A stretch of DNA of 64,000 bases from Xanthomonas sp. DAR 34887 (GCF_041245805.1 NZ_CP162490.1:2085001-2149000); one strand, 5' to 3'. Positions 24,863-34,953 are shown, counted from the stretch's first letter. Numbers and translations: made by a program. Notes: a model not told the origin generated them from the sequence alone.

Positions 24863-27244
24863 ATGAAGTCCCGTTCCGCACACCGTATTTCCGCTCTTTC
24901 CCTGGCGCTGGCGACCGCGCTTGCGGCGCATCCGGCCCTGGCCCAGGACGCCGGCACCGATACTGCGGAGCAGCGCGTCACCGCCTCCAGCACCTCCAAT
25001 ACCACTGCCGCCTACGAGACCAAGCGCGTGCAGCAGCTGGACAAGGTCAACGTCAGCGCCGACAAGAGCAGCTATGTGCTGGGCGGTGGCAACATGACCG
25101 TGCAGACTGCCAGCAAGGCGATTTCCACGGTGACCCGCGAGGCCATCGCGCAGGCCTCCGGCGGCAGCAACTTCACCCAGATGATCGATGCGATCCCGGG
25201 CGTGGACGCCGCCACCAGCGACGTGACCGGACTCAACAACGGCAACTACAGCCTGCGCGGCTTCGACTCCTCGGCCATCGGCGTCACCGTCAACGGCGCG
25301 CCGGTGACCGACAGCGGCAGCTACTCGGTCTACGCCACCGAATACGGCGATGCCGAGAACTACAACGACATCACCGTCACCCAGGGCACGCCCAACGTGG
25401 ACCAGCCGGAAATGGGCGCCACCGGCGGCCAGATCGCCTGGTCGACGATCGACCCCAGCCACACCTTCGGCGTGGACTTCACCCAGAGCTTCGGCAGCAA
25501 CGACTATCGGCGCAGCTTCGTGCGCGTGAACACCGGCGATACCGGCGCGGTGCGTTCGTGGGTGTCGTTCTCGACCAACAGCGCCGACAAGTGGAAGGGC
25601 AACGGCGACATGTCGGTCAACAAGATCGACGGCAAGAGCGTATGGGACATCAGTCCGGGCAACTCGATCAGCGCCTCGTTCCAGTACAACCGCCAGTCCA
25701 ACTACTCCTACAACACCGCCAGCAAGGCGCAGCTGGCCGGCGATTACGCGTACGACTACAACGACAGCTGGGGCGGCGGCGGTACCTCGAACGACCAGTC
25801 CTACTGGAAGCTGCGGCGCAACCCGTACAAGAGCCTGCTGGCCAGCCTGGATGGCGAGTTCACCCTGAGCGACAGCCTGCGCCTGTCGGTGGTGCCGTAC
25901 GTGTGGTGGGGCGACGGCGGCGGCTCCAGTGCCGCGTCGGTGTATCCGTCCACCAGCAGCGCCAATGTCTATGGCTACTCCAGCGGCGTGAGCGGCAGCC
26001 GCGACGTCGATTACACCTATTCGGCTTCCAGCACGGTGCGTCCGGGCGTGGTCGCCAAGTTCTTCCAGGACATCGGCATGGACCACAATCTGGTCTATGG
26101 CCTGTGGTACGACCGTTCGCGCAAGAGCCAGAACAACAGCATCGTCAAGACCGACCAGAGCACCGGTCAGGCCTGCGACATCTGGGCCGACAGCGACGAT
26201 TGCTTCCTGACCTACGCCGATGGCCAGGTGCAGCAGAGCTATCGCACCTACACCGTCACCGACGTGCAGAAGTACTTCGTCCAGGACAACTGGACCCCGG
26301 CCGACGATTGGGCGGTCAACTACGGCGTGTCCTGGATCCATGCCACGCGCAAGGGCCACAACTACCAGTGGCCGGATACCGCCAAGGAGATCGGCGTGGA
26401 CTTCGACAACAGCTACAGCAAGCTGCTGCCGGCCTTCGGCATCAAGTACGCCCCCGACAGCCGCAACCAGTTCTATTACGGCGTGGCCAAGACCTTCCGC
26501 GTGCCGGCGACCAACTCGATCTCGGTGAACCTGTCGGCCGCGCAGGAGATTCCGGAGCCCGAATCGGCGTGGACCAACGACCTGGGCTGGCGCTACTACG
26601 GCGACCGCTTCTCGCTGTCGACCATGCTGTATCAGAGCAACTACAGCAACAAGCAGATGTCCAGCTACGACCAGGCCACGGCGCTGACCACCTACATCTC
26701 GATCGGCAAGGTACGCATGCGCGGTTTCAACGGCGAAGCCAGCTACAACATCACCGACAATCTCAAGCTGTACGGCTCCTACACCTACACCCAGGCCAAG
26801 ATCCTGAGCGACACCTTGGCGGTGGGCACCTCCAAGGGCACCTACGACTATGCGGTGGGCGGCAAGCAGTTGGCCAATACGCCGAAGAACCTGGCCAACC
26901 TGCGCCTGAGCTACAGCATCGGCGATTTCTGGGTCGCGGTGAAGGGCCGTTACTCCGGCTCGCGTTACGGCGACTACATGAACACCGAACGGGTGGGGGG
27001 CTATACCACCTTCGGCGCCGATGCCGGTTACGCGTTCGCCGACTGGGGCTGGCTGAAGAAGCCGTCGATCAAGCTCAATCTCTACAACCTGACCGACAAA
27101 CAGGCGGTCACCTGGGCCAGCACCACGCAGGTGTTGGCGGCCTCCGGCGCCAGCGAGTATCCGGATGTGGTGTCCACCGGCACCCCGTATTACTCCGTGC
27201 TGGAGCCGCGCGCGTTCGCGGTCACTTTTGGCGGTTCGTTCTGA
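24863..27244 (+). CDS. TonB-dependent outer-membrane receptor
   Basis: A 793-residue TonB-dependent receptor. Signal peptide to ALAAHPALAQ, a possible TonB box LDKVNVSAD (about residues 54-62), plug domain (about 80-210) with TVTREAI, NNGNYSLRGFDSSAIGVTVN and the VTQGTPNVDQ region, then a 22-strand-type beta barrel ending in Phe (AFAVTFGGSF). The plug resembles siderophore-type receptors. No adjacent transport gene gives the substrate. It is monocistronic, followed by a strong terminator. Confidence 0.9.
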   Translation: MKSRSAHRISALSLALATALAAHPALAQDAGTDTAEQRVTASSTSNTTAAYETKRVQQLDKVNVSADKSSYVLGGGNMTVQTASKAISTVTREAIAQASGGSNFTQMIDAIPGVDAATSDVTGLNNGNYSLRGFDSSAIGVTVNGAPVTDSGSYSVYATEYGDAENYNDITVTQGTPNVDQPEMGATGGQIAWSTIDPSHTFGVDFTQSFGSNDYRRSFVRVNTGDTGAVRSWVSFSTNSADKWKGNGDMSVNKIDGKSVWDISPGNSISASFQYNRQSNYSYNTASKAQLAGDYAYDYNDSWGGGGTSNDQSYWKLRRNPYKSLLASLDGEFTLSDSLRLSVVPYVWWGDGGGSSAASVYPSTSSANVYGYSSGVSGSRDVDYTYSASSTVRPGVVAKFFQDIGMDHNLVYGLWYDRSRKSQNNSIVKTDQSTGQACDIWADSDDCFLTYADGQVQQSYRTYTVTDVQKYFVQDNWTPADDWAVNYGVSWIHATRKGHNYQWPDTAKEIGVDFDNSYSKLLPAFGIKYAPDSRNQFYYGVAKTFRVPATNSISVNLSAAQEIPEPESAWTNDLGWRYYGDRFSLSTMLYQSNYSNKQMSSYDQATALTTYISIGKVRMRGFNGEASYNITDNLKLYGSYTYTQAKILSDTLAVGTSKGTYDYAVGGKQLANTPKNLANLRLSYSIGDFWVAVKGRYSGSRYGDYMNTERVGGYTTFGADAGYAFADWGWLKKPSIKLNLYNLTDKQAVTWASTTQVLAASGASEYPDVVSTGTPYYSVLEPRAFAVTFGGSF

Positions 27245-27981
27245 GGAACCATCGCGCCCCGCAGCAGGGCTGAAAAAAAGCAAAGCAGCGCAAACGGCCG
27301 GGGCCTAGCCCCGGCCGTTTGCGTTTATGCGGGTCTTGCTCCGGCGCCTGGCCGTGCCGCGCGCGCTGCAGGCTGTTCGCAGTGTGCGGATATCTGCATC
27401 GGATTCTTTGGGGCCGCTGCCCATGGCTGGCCCTGGCAAGTCGTTTCCGGGTGGGCCGGCTGCTTGGAGGGGGCGGCCGGCACCACGCGGCATGCCCGAG
27501 AGGAAGCTGCCGCTGTGTTCGTCGCGGAGCGGGGTGTGCGGGCGTGTGAGCCCCGGCCGCCAGTCCGGGCCAGACGAACTATGGGGCGCTGTGCACCACC
27601 GCTCGGGTGTCCGCTAAGGGAGGTCGGGTCGCCTTGTCCTTGGCATGTCGAGCCGACGATTGCGGGTGAATGCTCCGCGCCGGCCGCTACCGGCCAAGCC
27701 ATCCAGCAGCTGGACTACCTGCACCTCGCGATGCGGCCTCGAAGCGTGTGCGATGGCGTCATTCGGTGTCCTGCGCCGACATGGGAACTGCAATCCATGT
27801 CGTGTCGTGTCCGTTTATGCCAGTTTGTCACGTTTCGGCAACAAATCGGCCCTATGGTGTTAAACTCACGTTAACCCTTGCGGGGGATCCAGCAAGGGGG
27901 CACGAACCACATTCCGCTGCCGTGCGCCCACCAGCGCGGCGAGCTATGCGCATTTCGTCAAACTCCATCGAGGCTATTGCA
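27245..27981. other. 737-base region between two TonB receptor genes
   Basis: After the terminator at 27290-27326 there is about 540 bases of GC-rich sequence in which I see no supportable gene; open frames lack start signals and protein-like composition. The last 150 bases before the next receptor are less GC-rich and contain GTTAAACTCACGTTAAC (27858-27874), a GTTAA direct repeat suited to a regulatory site, followed by a long probable leader. Confidence 0.5.
27290..27326 (+). terminator. Intrinsic terminator after the TonB receptor gene
   Basis: GCAAACGGCCGGGGC, loop CTA, GCCCCGGCCGTTTGC then GTTT. A nearly perfect 15-bp stem 45 bases past the stop, with only a short T run. Confidence 0.75.
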
Positions 27982-30900
27982 ATGACTCAACCCCGCCGTC
28001 TCCGGATGTCCAAGCTCACCCTTGGCCTCGTTGCTGCGCTCGCCGCCGCCCCCGTGTTCGCCCAGAGCACCTCCGCCGGCGTCGGCGGCCTGGTCACCCA
28101 CGATGGTCAGCCTGTCGCAGGCGCCGACGTGACCATCACCCACGTCGAGTCGGGAACGGTCAGCCGCGCCACCACGGACGCCAGCGGCCGCTACAACGCG
28201 CGCGGCCTGCGCGTCGGCGGCCCGTACACCATCACCATCACCAAGCCCGGCGAAGGCACCAAGACCGAAGACGGCGTGTACCTGGGCGTCAACCAGACCG
28301 CCAGCGTCAATGCGGCGCTGACCGGCGACCTGACCACCCTGGAGACGGTGAACGCGGTCGCCGTGGCCGGCGGTTCGGAAGTGTTCCGCGCCACCAACAC
28401 CGGCTCGGGCACCCAGATCAGCCAGGAAACGATCACCGCGCTGCCGTCGATCAACGGCAACATCCAGGATTACATGCGCCTGGATCCGCGCGTGGCCTTC
28501 GTCGATCGCGCCTCGGGCTCCATCTCCGCCGGTGGCCTGAACCCGCGCTACAACTCGATCAACATCGACGGCGTGGCCGCGAGCGACACCTTCGGCCTGG
28601 AAGGCAACAATATGGCGACCCGTCGCCAGCCGGTGTCGATGGAAGCCATCGAAGCCCTCGACATCAACCTGTCGAACTACGACGTCAGCATCGCCAGCGC
28701 CGCCGGCGCCACCGTCAATGCCGTGACCAAGTCCGGTACCAACGAATTCCACGGCTCGGTGTACGGCAGCTATCGCGACGGCGACTGGTTCGGCGACAAC
28801 CCGGACGGCACCCCGTTCAACGGCTTCACCAAGGAGAAGACCTACGGCATGACCCTGGGTGGTCCGGTCATCAAGGACAAGCTGTTCTTCTTCGCCAACT
28901 ACGAGAAGTTCGAGCAGGGCGCTCCGGGCGCCGACCTGGCCAGCACCGCGTACGGCAAGGCCAATGCGGTCATCAACGACGCCTACATCGCCCGTGCCCA
29001 GCAGATCGCCCAGAACTACGGCATCGATGCCGGCTCGCTGAACAGCAACGGCAACACAGACCTCGAAGAGTACGCGCTGAAGCTGGACTGGAACATCAAC
29101 GACCAGCACCGCGCCAGCCTCCGCTACAGCAAACTCGACCAGAGCAAGCTGCGCATCAACGGCATGACCAGTAGCTCGGTTTCGCTGAGCTCGTACTGGT
29201 ATCAGCACGACAAGTCGATCGAGAGCTACGTCGGCCAGCTGTTCTCCGACTGGAGCGACAACTTCTCGACCGAGTTCAAGGCGTCCTACCGCGATTACTC
29301 GGCCATCCGCAACACCCCGACCACCGCGCCGAGCATCCAGATCCAGCAGGGCAACGACTCGCTGTATCTGGGTACCGAGCTGAGCTCGCAGAACAACATC
29401 CTCACGACCAAGACCTGGAACTACTACGGTGCCGGTACCTGGACGCTGGGCGACCACGACCTGAAGTTCGGTGTGGACTACAGCACCAACGAGATCTACA
29501 ACTACTTCGCCCAGAACGGTTGGGGCGCCTATATCTTCCAGGGCCTGGACAACTTCGCCGCCGGCACCTGGTCCAGCTACCGCCTGGCTGCCGAGACCTC
29601 GCCTGGCTCGATCCCGGCCGATTACAAGTACAACAGCCTGGGCCTGTTCGTGCAGGACACGTGGTACGTCAACAGCAACCTGACCCTGACCCTGGGCCTG
29701 CGTGGCGACCGTCCGGACACCACCCCGTCGCCGACCTACAACGCCGCGGCGTCGAACACCTTTGGTTACAACAACAGCAAGCTCTTCGACGGCGACTTCC
29801 TGATCCAGCCGCGTTTCGGCTTCAACTACACCTTCGACAGCGAGCGCCCGATGCAGCTGCGCGGTGGCGTGGGCCTGTTCCAGGGCGACTCCCCGCAGGT
29901 GTGGATCGGCAACAGCTACTCCAACACCGGCCTGAACTACACTTCGTACAACCAGGCCAACTACAACGCCGCCGTGCCGTTCTCGCCGGATGGCCTGAAC
30001 CAGCCGATCCCGACCGTGGCGGGTTCGCGCCTGCAGAACGTCAACTTCGTCGGCAACGACTTCAAGCAGCCCTCGCTGTGGAAGGCGAACCTGGCGATCG
30101 ACAGCGAACTGCCGTGGTACGGCATCGTCGCGTCGGCCGAGCTGCTGGTGACCAAGGTCAAGGACGGCCTGTACTATCAGTCGCTGAACCTGGGGCCGGG
30201 CTACACCGGTCCGGACGGCCGCACCCTGTACTGGACCCCGGGCAAGGTCAGCTGGACCGCGTCGGAAACCGGCAGCAACTCGGCCGCCAGCCGCTCCGGT
30301 CGTTACAACAGCTACGACTCCGTCTACCTGATCGACAACACCGACAAGGGCAAGACCTCGCAGTTCACCGTGTCGTTGACCAAGCCGTTCAGCGAGAACA
30401 GCGACTGGTCCTGGACCCTGGGCTACACCTACACGCACGCGACCGAAGTCGGCCCGCTGACCAGTTCCACCGCCAGTTCGGGCTGGGCGTACCAGTATGC
30501 CTTCGACGTGAACTCGAACACCGAAACCACCTCGCGCTACGAGATCAAGGATCGCATCAGCGGTTCGCTGGACTGGAAGCACAAGTTCTTCGGTGACTAC
30601 GAAACCCGCATCGGCCTGGTCTACGAAGGCCGCAGCGGCCGTCCGTTCAGCTACGTCTTCGCCAACGACTTCAATGGCGACGGCCGTACCTACAACGACC
30701 TGTTCTATGTGCCCAACGGCGACGTGCTGTTCGGCAGCGTGAGCAGCGCCGGCCGCTTCACCCCGGATGCCGCGATGGCCGCCAACTTCAATGCGTGGCT
30801 CGCCGCGCATCCGGAACTGGCGAAGTACGCGGGCAGCTACGCTCCGGCCAACGGCTTCCGCTCCGGCTTCGTCAACACTTTCGACGTGCGCATCAGCCAG

Positions 30901-31173
30901 GAGCTCCCGGGCTTCTACAAGGGTCACAAGTCGCAGATCTGGCTGGACATCCAGAACGTGGGCAACCTGATCAACAAGGATTGGGGCCACATCGTGGACT
31001 ACGGCTTCTACGCCGACGCCTCGGTGGCACGCCTGGCCGGCATCTACAACGGCCAGTACGTGTACAACTTCACCGGTGCCAGCCAGCCGACCGCCGCCAA
31101 CTCGGACGCCGACGGCTTCAACGTCGGTGTGTCGCAGTGGTCGCTGCAGGTGGGCTTCCGCTACCAGTTCTGA
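27982..31173 (+). CDS. Oar-like TonB-dependent receptor with carboxypeptidase-regulatory-like N-terminal domain
   Basis: A 1063-residue outer-membrane receptor. Signal peptide to AAAPVFAQ, then a carboxypeptidase-regulatory-like beta-sandwich (about 30-110) with GGLVTHDGQPVAGADVTITH and TDASGRYNARGLRVG. A plug domain follows with LPSINGNIQDYMRLDPRV and NSINIDGVAASDTFGL, then a long barrel ending VGFRYQF. This is the Oar architecture; such receptors are numerous in xanthomonads, with ligands mostly unknown. ATG at 27982 was chosen over 27945 because it sits right before the basic part of the signal peptide. Confidence 0.92.
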   Translation: MTQPRRLRMSKLTLGLVAALAAAPVFAQSTSAGVGGLVTHDGQPVAGADVTITHVESGTVSRATTDASGRYNARGLRVGGPYTITITKPGEGTKTEDGVYLGVNQTASVNAALTGDLTTLETVNAVAVAGGSEVFRATNTGSGTQISQETITALPSINGNIQDYMRLDPRVAFVDRASGSISAGGLNPRYNSINIDGVAASDTFGLEGNNMATRRQPVSMEAIEALDINLSNYDVSIASAAGATVNAVTKSGTNEFHGSVYGSYRDGDWFGDNPDGTPFNGFTKEKTYGMTLGGPVIKDKLFFFANYEKFEQGAPGADLASTAYGKANAVINDAYIARAQQIAQNYGIDAGSLNSNGNTDLEEYALKLDWNINDQHRASLRYSKLDQSKLRINGMTSSSVSLSSYWYQHDKSIESYVGQLFSDWSDNFSTEFKASYRDYSAIRNTPTTAPSIQIQQGNDSLYLGTELSSQNNILTTKTWNYYGAGTWTLGDHDLKFGVDYSTNEIYNYFAQNGWGAYIFQGLDNFAAGTWSSYRLAAETSPGSIPADYKYNSLGLFVQDTWYVNSNLTLTLGLRGDRPDTTPSPTYNAAASNTFGYNNSKLFDGDFLIQPRFGFNYTFDSERPMQLRGGVGLFQGDSPQVWIGNSYSNTGLNYTSYNQANYNAAVPFSPDGLNQPIPTVAGSRLQNVNFVGNDFKQPSLWKANLAIDSELPWYGIVASAELLVTKVKDGLYYQSLNLGPGYTGPDGRTLYWTPGKVSWTASETGSNSAASRSGRYNSYDSVYLIDNTDKGKTSQFTVSLTKPFSENSDWSWTLGYTYTHATEVGPLTSSTASSGWAYQYAFDVNSNTETTSRYEIKDRISGSLDWKHKFFGDYETRIGLVYEGRSGRPFSYVFANDFNGDGRTYNDLFYVPNGDVLFGSVSSAGRFTPDAAMAANFNAWLAAHPELAKYAGSYAPANGFRSGFVNTFDVRISQELPGFYKGHKSQIWLDIQNVGNLINKDWGHIVDYGFYADASVARLAGIYNGQYVYNFTGASQPTAANSDADGFNVGVSQWSLQVGFRYQF

Positions 31174-31198
31174 TCGCTGGCATATCGCTGGAACAAGA

Positions 31199-31229
31199 GA
31201 CGGCCGGGGCAACCCGGCCGTTTTCTTTT
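31199..31229 (+). terminator. Intrinsic terminator after the Oar-like gene
   Basis: CGGCCGGG, loop GCAA, CCCGGCCG then TTTTCTTTT. Canonical stem and T run 27 bases after the stop. Confidence 0.9.
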
Positions 31230-31280
31230 GCGGGGGCTGACGCTAAAGTCGCCGCTGACGACAACGACAAGAATTCCGAT

Positions 31281-32669
31281 ATGACGACGAGCAATACGGC
31301 GGCGCGGGCGCTGCCGGTAGTGGATGCGCGGATCTACCCGCGCGGCGGCCTGGACATCCTCTCGCGTGCCGAAGTGGCGCGCCTGCGCGACGCCTCCAGC
31401 GGTGGCCTGCACGAACTGCTGCGGCGCTGCGCGCTGGCGGTGCTGACCAGCGGCAGCGCCTCCGACGACCCGCGCGCCGCGCGCGACCTGTACCCGGACT
31501 TCGACATCCAGGTCGCCCAGCGCGACCGCGGCGTGCGCATCGACCTGCTCAACGCGCCGGCGATGGCCTTCGTGGACGGGGAGATCATCAACGGCGTGGC
31601 CGAACTGCTGTTCGCCGTGATCCGCGATCTGGCCTACATGGCCATCGAACTCGGCCCGGACTCCGCCGCCGATCTCCAAACCAGCGAGGGCATCACCAGC
31701 GCCGTGTTCGGACAGCTGCGCAACGCGCGCATCCTGCAACCGGCCGATCCGAACCTGGTGGTGTGCTGGGGCGGGCATTCGATCTCGCGCGACGAGTACC
31801 TGTACACCAAGCAGGTCGGCTACGAGCTGGGCCTGCGCGGTCTGGACATCTGCACCGGCTGCGGCCCGGGTGCGATGAAGGGGCCGATGAAGGGCGCCAC
31901 CATCGCCCATGCCAAGCAGCGCAAGCACGACAACCGCTACATCGGCGTCACCGAGCCGGGCATCATCGCCGCCGAGTCGCCGAACCCGATCGTCAACCAT
32001 CTGGTGATCATGCCGGACATCGAGAAGCGGCTGGAGGCCTTCGTCCGCATCGGCCACGGCATCATCGTGTTCCCGGGCGGCGTCGGTACCGCCGAAGAAA
32101 TCCTGTACCTGCTCGGCATCCTGCTGCGCGACGAGAACCGCGGCCTGCCGTTCCCGCTGATCCTGACCGGCCCGACCATCGCCGCGCCGTACTTCGAGCA
32201 GATCGACCGCTTCCTGCGCCTGACCCTGGGCGAGGCGGCCACCTCGCGCTACCAGATCATCGTCGGCGATCCGGTCGCGGTGGCGCGCAAGATGGCCGAG
32301 GGCATCCAGGAGGTGCGCATGCACCGCAAGGAGCAGAAGGACGCGTTCTACTTCAACTGGTCGGTGGACATCCCGCTGGAGTACCAGCGCCCGTTCGTGC
32401 CCACCCACGAGGCGATGGCTGCGCTCGACCTGCACCACGGGCGCCCGCCGCACGCGCTGGCGGCGGACCTGCGCCGCGCCTTCTCCGGCATCGTCGCCGG
32501 CAACGTCAAGGAAGACGGCATGCGCCGCATCGAGGAGTACGGCCCGTTCGAGATCCACGGCGACGCGGACATGATGCAGGCCCTGGACGAGCTGCTGCGC
32601 GCCTTCGTCGAACAGCGCCGGATGAAGATTTCCGGCGAGTATCGGCCTTGTTACCGGGTCATGGCCTGA
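31281..32669 (+). CDS. ppnN: Pyrimidine/purine nucleotide 5'-monophosphate nucleosidase PpnN (LOG family)
   Basis: A 462-residue LOG/YgdH-type enzyme that hydrolyses nucleoside monophosphates to base and ribose 5-phosphate. In E. coli PpnN is regulated by (p)ppGpp. The LOG motif PGGVGTAEEILYLLGILL and the upstream GCGPGAMKGPMKGA are intact, flanked by PpnN-specific N- and C-terminal domains (about 1-140 and 350-462). Start at 31281, after the Oar-like terminator. Confidence 0.93.
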   Translation: MTTSNTAARALPVVDARIYPRGGLDILSRAEVARLRDASSGGLHELLRRCALAVLTSGSASDDPRAARDLYPDFDIQVAQRDRGVRIDLLNAPAMAFVDGEIINGVAELLFAVIRDLAYMAIELGPDSAADLQTSEGITSAVFGQLRNARILQPADPNLVVCWGGHSISRDEYLYTKQVGYELGLRGLDICTGCGPGAMKGPMKGATIAHAKQRKHDNRYIGVTEPGIIAAESPNPIVNHLVIMPDIEKRLEAFVRIGHGIIVFPGGVGTAEEILYLLGILLRDENRGLPFPLILTGPTIAAPYFEQIDRFLRLTLGEAATSRYQIIVGDPVAVARKMAEGIQEVRMHRKEQKDAFYFNWSVDIPLEYQRPFVPTHEAMAALDLHHGRPPHALAADLRRAFSGIVAGNVKEDGMRRIEEYGPFEIHGDADMMQALDELLRAFVEQRRMKISGEYRPCYRVMA

Positions 32670-32706
32670 GTCGATCGATACGACCGGTGTCGGGTTGCCG
32701 CAGGGA

Positions 32707-33729
32707 TCAGGGCGGTTTGGGCAACTCGAGCAGGCTGACGAAGGTGTCGTCGGTCCCGCGCTGGGTGCTCAAGCGTCCGTTGCAGATGCTTTCCACGCGT
32801 GCGCGGACCGCTTCCAGGCCGATCCTGTGCCCGCCGCCGGCGGCCGCCTCGCCGCTCGCCGGCAAGGAATTGACGATCTCGATCCTGACCCAATGCGCGT
32901 CCTGTTCGACCCGAAGGCGCACATGGCCGCCGCTGGTGCTGGGCTCGATGCCGTGGCGGACGGCGTTCTCCACCAAGGGCTGGATCGAAAGCGTGGGGAC
33001 GTCGATCGTCGGAAGAGGGTCGGACAGTTGCCAATCCACGCGCAGGCGTTCGCCCAGACGCATCTGCTCGATGCCGAGATAACGCCGCGCAAGCGATAGC
33101 TCCTCTTCCAGGCTCAGCCGATCGGGACCGGCGAGCGCCGCTCTGAACAGATCGGCAAGATCCAGCAGCAGGCGCTCTGCCTGTTCCGGCCGAAAGCGGG
33201 CAAGCGCCGCGCCGGTGTTGAGCGTGTTGAACAGGAAGTGGGGCTGGATGCGTGCGCGAAGCGCTTCGAGCTGGGCTTGCTTGGCCTGCACTGCCAGTTG
33301 TTGGACGCGCCAGTGGTTCTGGAATGCCAGCAGCGCCATCAGGCCCAGGGTCAGGGCGATGGTTCCGACCTTGAGCAGGAACGTGTGCCATCCTCCCTGC
33401 AATAGCGACAGCTCTTTCAGCGCCGCCCACGCGATTGCGTGCACGGCGATCGCGACGACCACCAGCAGTGCCACCGCCAGATAGGCGATCTGCTGCGGAC
33501 GGCGACGTTCCAGCTGGCTGCGCAGCAGATAGAGCAAGGCCAGGGTGGTCAACGCGGTCCACTGCAGCAGCAGCGAGACGAGCCCGAAATGGACCCAGCC
33601 GCTCGCGGACTGTCCCGGCGCCAAGGTCAGGACGACAGCGACCGCCTCGCCGGCCAGCAGCACCCAGATCAGGGTCGTGGGCTGCCACAAGATGTCGAGC
33701 GGCGGGGCAGGGGTGGGGGCTGGGCGCAT
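32707..33729 (-). CDS. LytS/AlgZ(FimS)-type sensor histidine kinase
   Basis: A 340-residue membrane kinase. About four membrane helices occupy residues 15-135. The His_kinase domain has the phosphoacceptor in RIQPHFLFNTLNTG, and the ATPase domain has the N box QPLVENAVRHGIEP and a Gly-rich GGGHRIGLEAVRARV. This matches the AlgZ/FimS/LytS class. In Pseudomonas aeruginosa FimS with AlgR controls the fimU-pilVWXY1E operon; here the gene is divergent from the equivalent operon 157 bases away. No LytTR response regulator is adjacent, since downstream it converges on ppnN. Confidence 0.85.
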   Translation of the reverse strand: MRPAPTPAPPLDILWQPTTLIWVLLAGEAVAVVLTLAPGQSASGWVHFGLVSLLLQWTALTTLALLYLLRSQLERRRPQQIAYLAVALLVVVAIAVHAIAWAALKELSLLQGGWHTFLLKVGTIALTLGLMALLAFQNHWRVQQLAVQAKQAQLEALRARIQPHFLFNTLNTGAALARFRPEQAERLLLDLADLFRAALAGPDRLSLEEELSLARRYLGIEQMRLGERLRVDWQLSDPLPTIDVPTLSIQPLVENAVRHGIEPSTSGGHVRLRVEQDAHWVRIEIVNSLPASGEAAAGGGHRIGLEAVRARVESICNGRLSTQRGTDDTFVSLLELPKPP

Positions 33730-33886
33730 GGAATCGGGCAGGGGGACGCTGGGCGCATGATGCCTCGGATTCCCTGCCGCATGTCGCCGGCCTGCCGTTC
33801 AGCTACGATCTGCCACCGCCCATCGGTCCCTGCTGGCATCGGTCCGGATGGCGTTCTAGCTTAGCGTCGGGAAAAGGGGAGACGAC

Positions 33887-34477
33887 ATGCAGCGCTTTCA
33901 CGCCGCGCGACCGCGCTACTTCGAGCGGTGCCGACGGATCGGTGGTTTCAGCTTGATCGAATTGATGGTGACGGTCGTCGTGCTGGCTGTGGCGATGAGC
34001 ATCGCCATCCCTAGCTATACCTATCTGGTCAATACCAACCGGCTGTCGTCCGCGGCCAACGAAATGGTGGCATCGCTTCAGCTCGCGCGCTCGGAGGCGA
34101 TCCGGCTCAACCGGAAGGTCGCGGTGTGCCGCAGCGACAACGGCACCAGTTGCGCGACCGGCAGCGCGTGGAACCAGTGGATCACCATCGTGGTCACCGG
34201 CTCGACCGTGCTGCGCGTCAGCGCGGTGAAAGCGCCGGTCCAGCTGAGCGTGAGCAGCGCGGTCAGCGGCAACAGCGATCGCATCGTGTTCAGCCCGGAC
34301 GGGTTTGCCCGCAGCAGTGCAGGAACCTTGCTCAATGCAGGATTCTCCAGCTGCATCGCGACGACACGCCCGAGCGACAACCTGCGGGTCGTCTACATCG
34401 TCGGTGGCAGCCGCGTCGGTTCCGTCACCACTCCCGGCAACATCGCATGCCCTGCGCCATCAGACTCTCCTCCGTGA
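33887..34477 (+). CDS. FimT/FimU-like minor type IV pilin (GspH family)
   Basis: A 196-residue minor pilin. Leader peptide ends RRIGG, cut after Gly20, followed by FSLIELMVTVVVLAVAMSIA with Glu at position +5. The GspH/FimT domain includes MVASLQLARSEAIRLNRKVAV and a C-terminal Cys-containing segment (IACPAPSD). First gene of the pil minor-pilin operon, which primes pilus assembly. Confidence 0.9.
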   Translation: MQRFHAARPRYFERCRRIGGFSLIELMVTVVVLAVAMSIAIPSYTYLVNTNRLSSAANEMVASLQLARSEAIRLNRKVAVCRSDNGTSCATGSAWNQWITIVVTGSTVLRVSAVKAPVQLSVSSAVSGNSDRIVFSPDGFARSSAGTLLNAGFSSCIATTRPSDNLRVVYIVGGSRVGSVTTPGNIACPAPSDSPP

Positions 34478-34482
34478 ACGCC

Positions 34483-34953
34483 ATGCATACCCCTTCTCCG
34501 CGGTCCGTTTCAGTCGCTTCGCAGCGCGGCGTCAGTTTGATCGAGGTGATGATCTCGGTCCTGATCATGGGCATCGGCATGCTGGGCGTGGCCGCCTTGC
34601 AAGCCACCGCACTGCGCAACAACCAGAGCTCCTTCGAGCGCAGTCAGGTGGTAGTCGGCACCACCGGCGTCCTCGATGCGATGCGCGCCAACGTGACTGC
34701 CGCCCGCAATGGCAACTACAACATGGGCATGACCTGTGTTGCGCCGACCGGCACGTCGCAGGTGGTGGTCGATCAGCGCAATTTCCTCAACTCGTTGCAG
34801 GCGATCATGGGGGCGTCGGCGTGCGGCGCGATCAACTGCAGCGCCACGGCGTGCCGGGTGACCGTGCAGTGGGACGACAGCAGGGGCAGCCATGCGGCTG
34901 CCGATGCGACCGCAGTGCAGACCCAGCAGTTCCAGACGGTGACCAGGCTATGA
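34483..34953 (+). CDS. pilV: Minor type IV pilin PilV
   Basis: A 156-residue minor pilin with leader ending SQRG (cut after Gly16) and VSLIEVMISVLIMGIGMLGV, Glu at +5. The PilV family shows GMLGVAALQATALRNNQSSFERSQ. ATG at 34483; a GTG at 34474 overlapping the previous stop is an alternative start with translational coupling. Confidence 0.9.
   Translation: MHTPSPRSVSVASQRGVSLIEVMISVLIMGIGMLGVAALQATALRNNQSSFERSQVVVGTTGVLDAMRANVTAARNGNYNMGMTCVAPTGTSQVVVDQRNFLNSLQAIMGASACGAINCSATACRVTVQWDDSRGSHAAADATAVQTQQFQTVTRL

Noticed and set aside
27670..27981. N-terminal extension of the Oar-like receptor
   Set aside because: The upstream frame would bury the signal peptide (LVAALAAAPVFAQ) and has non-protein-like composition, so ATG at 27982 is preferred.
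27958..31212. Very long open frame antisense to the Oar-like receptor (also 24758-27283 and 12663-14675 on the minus strand)
   Set aside because: High-G+C third-position bias leaves long antisense frames; the products are His/Gly/Val-rich, with no start signal or family, while the sense genes are unmistakable.
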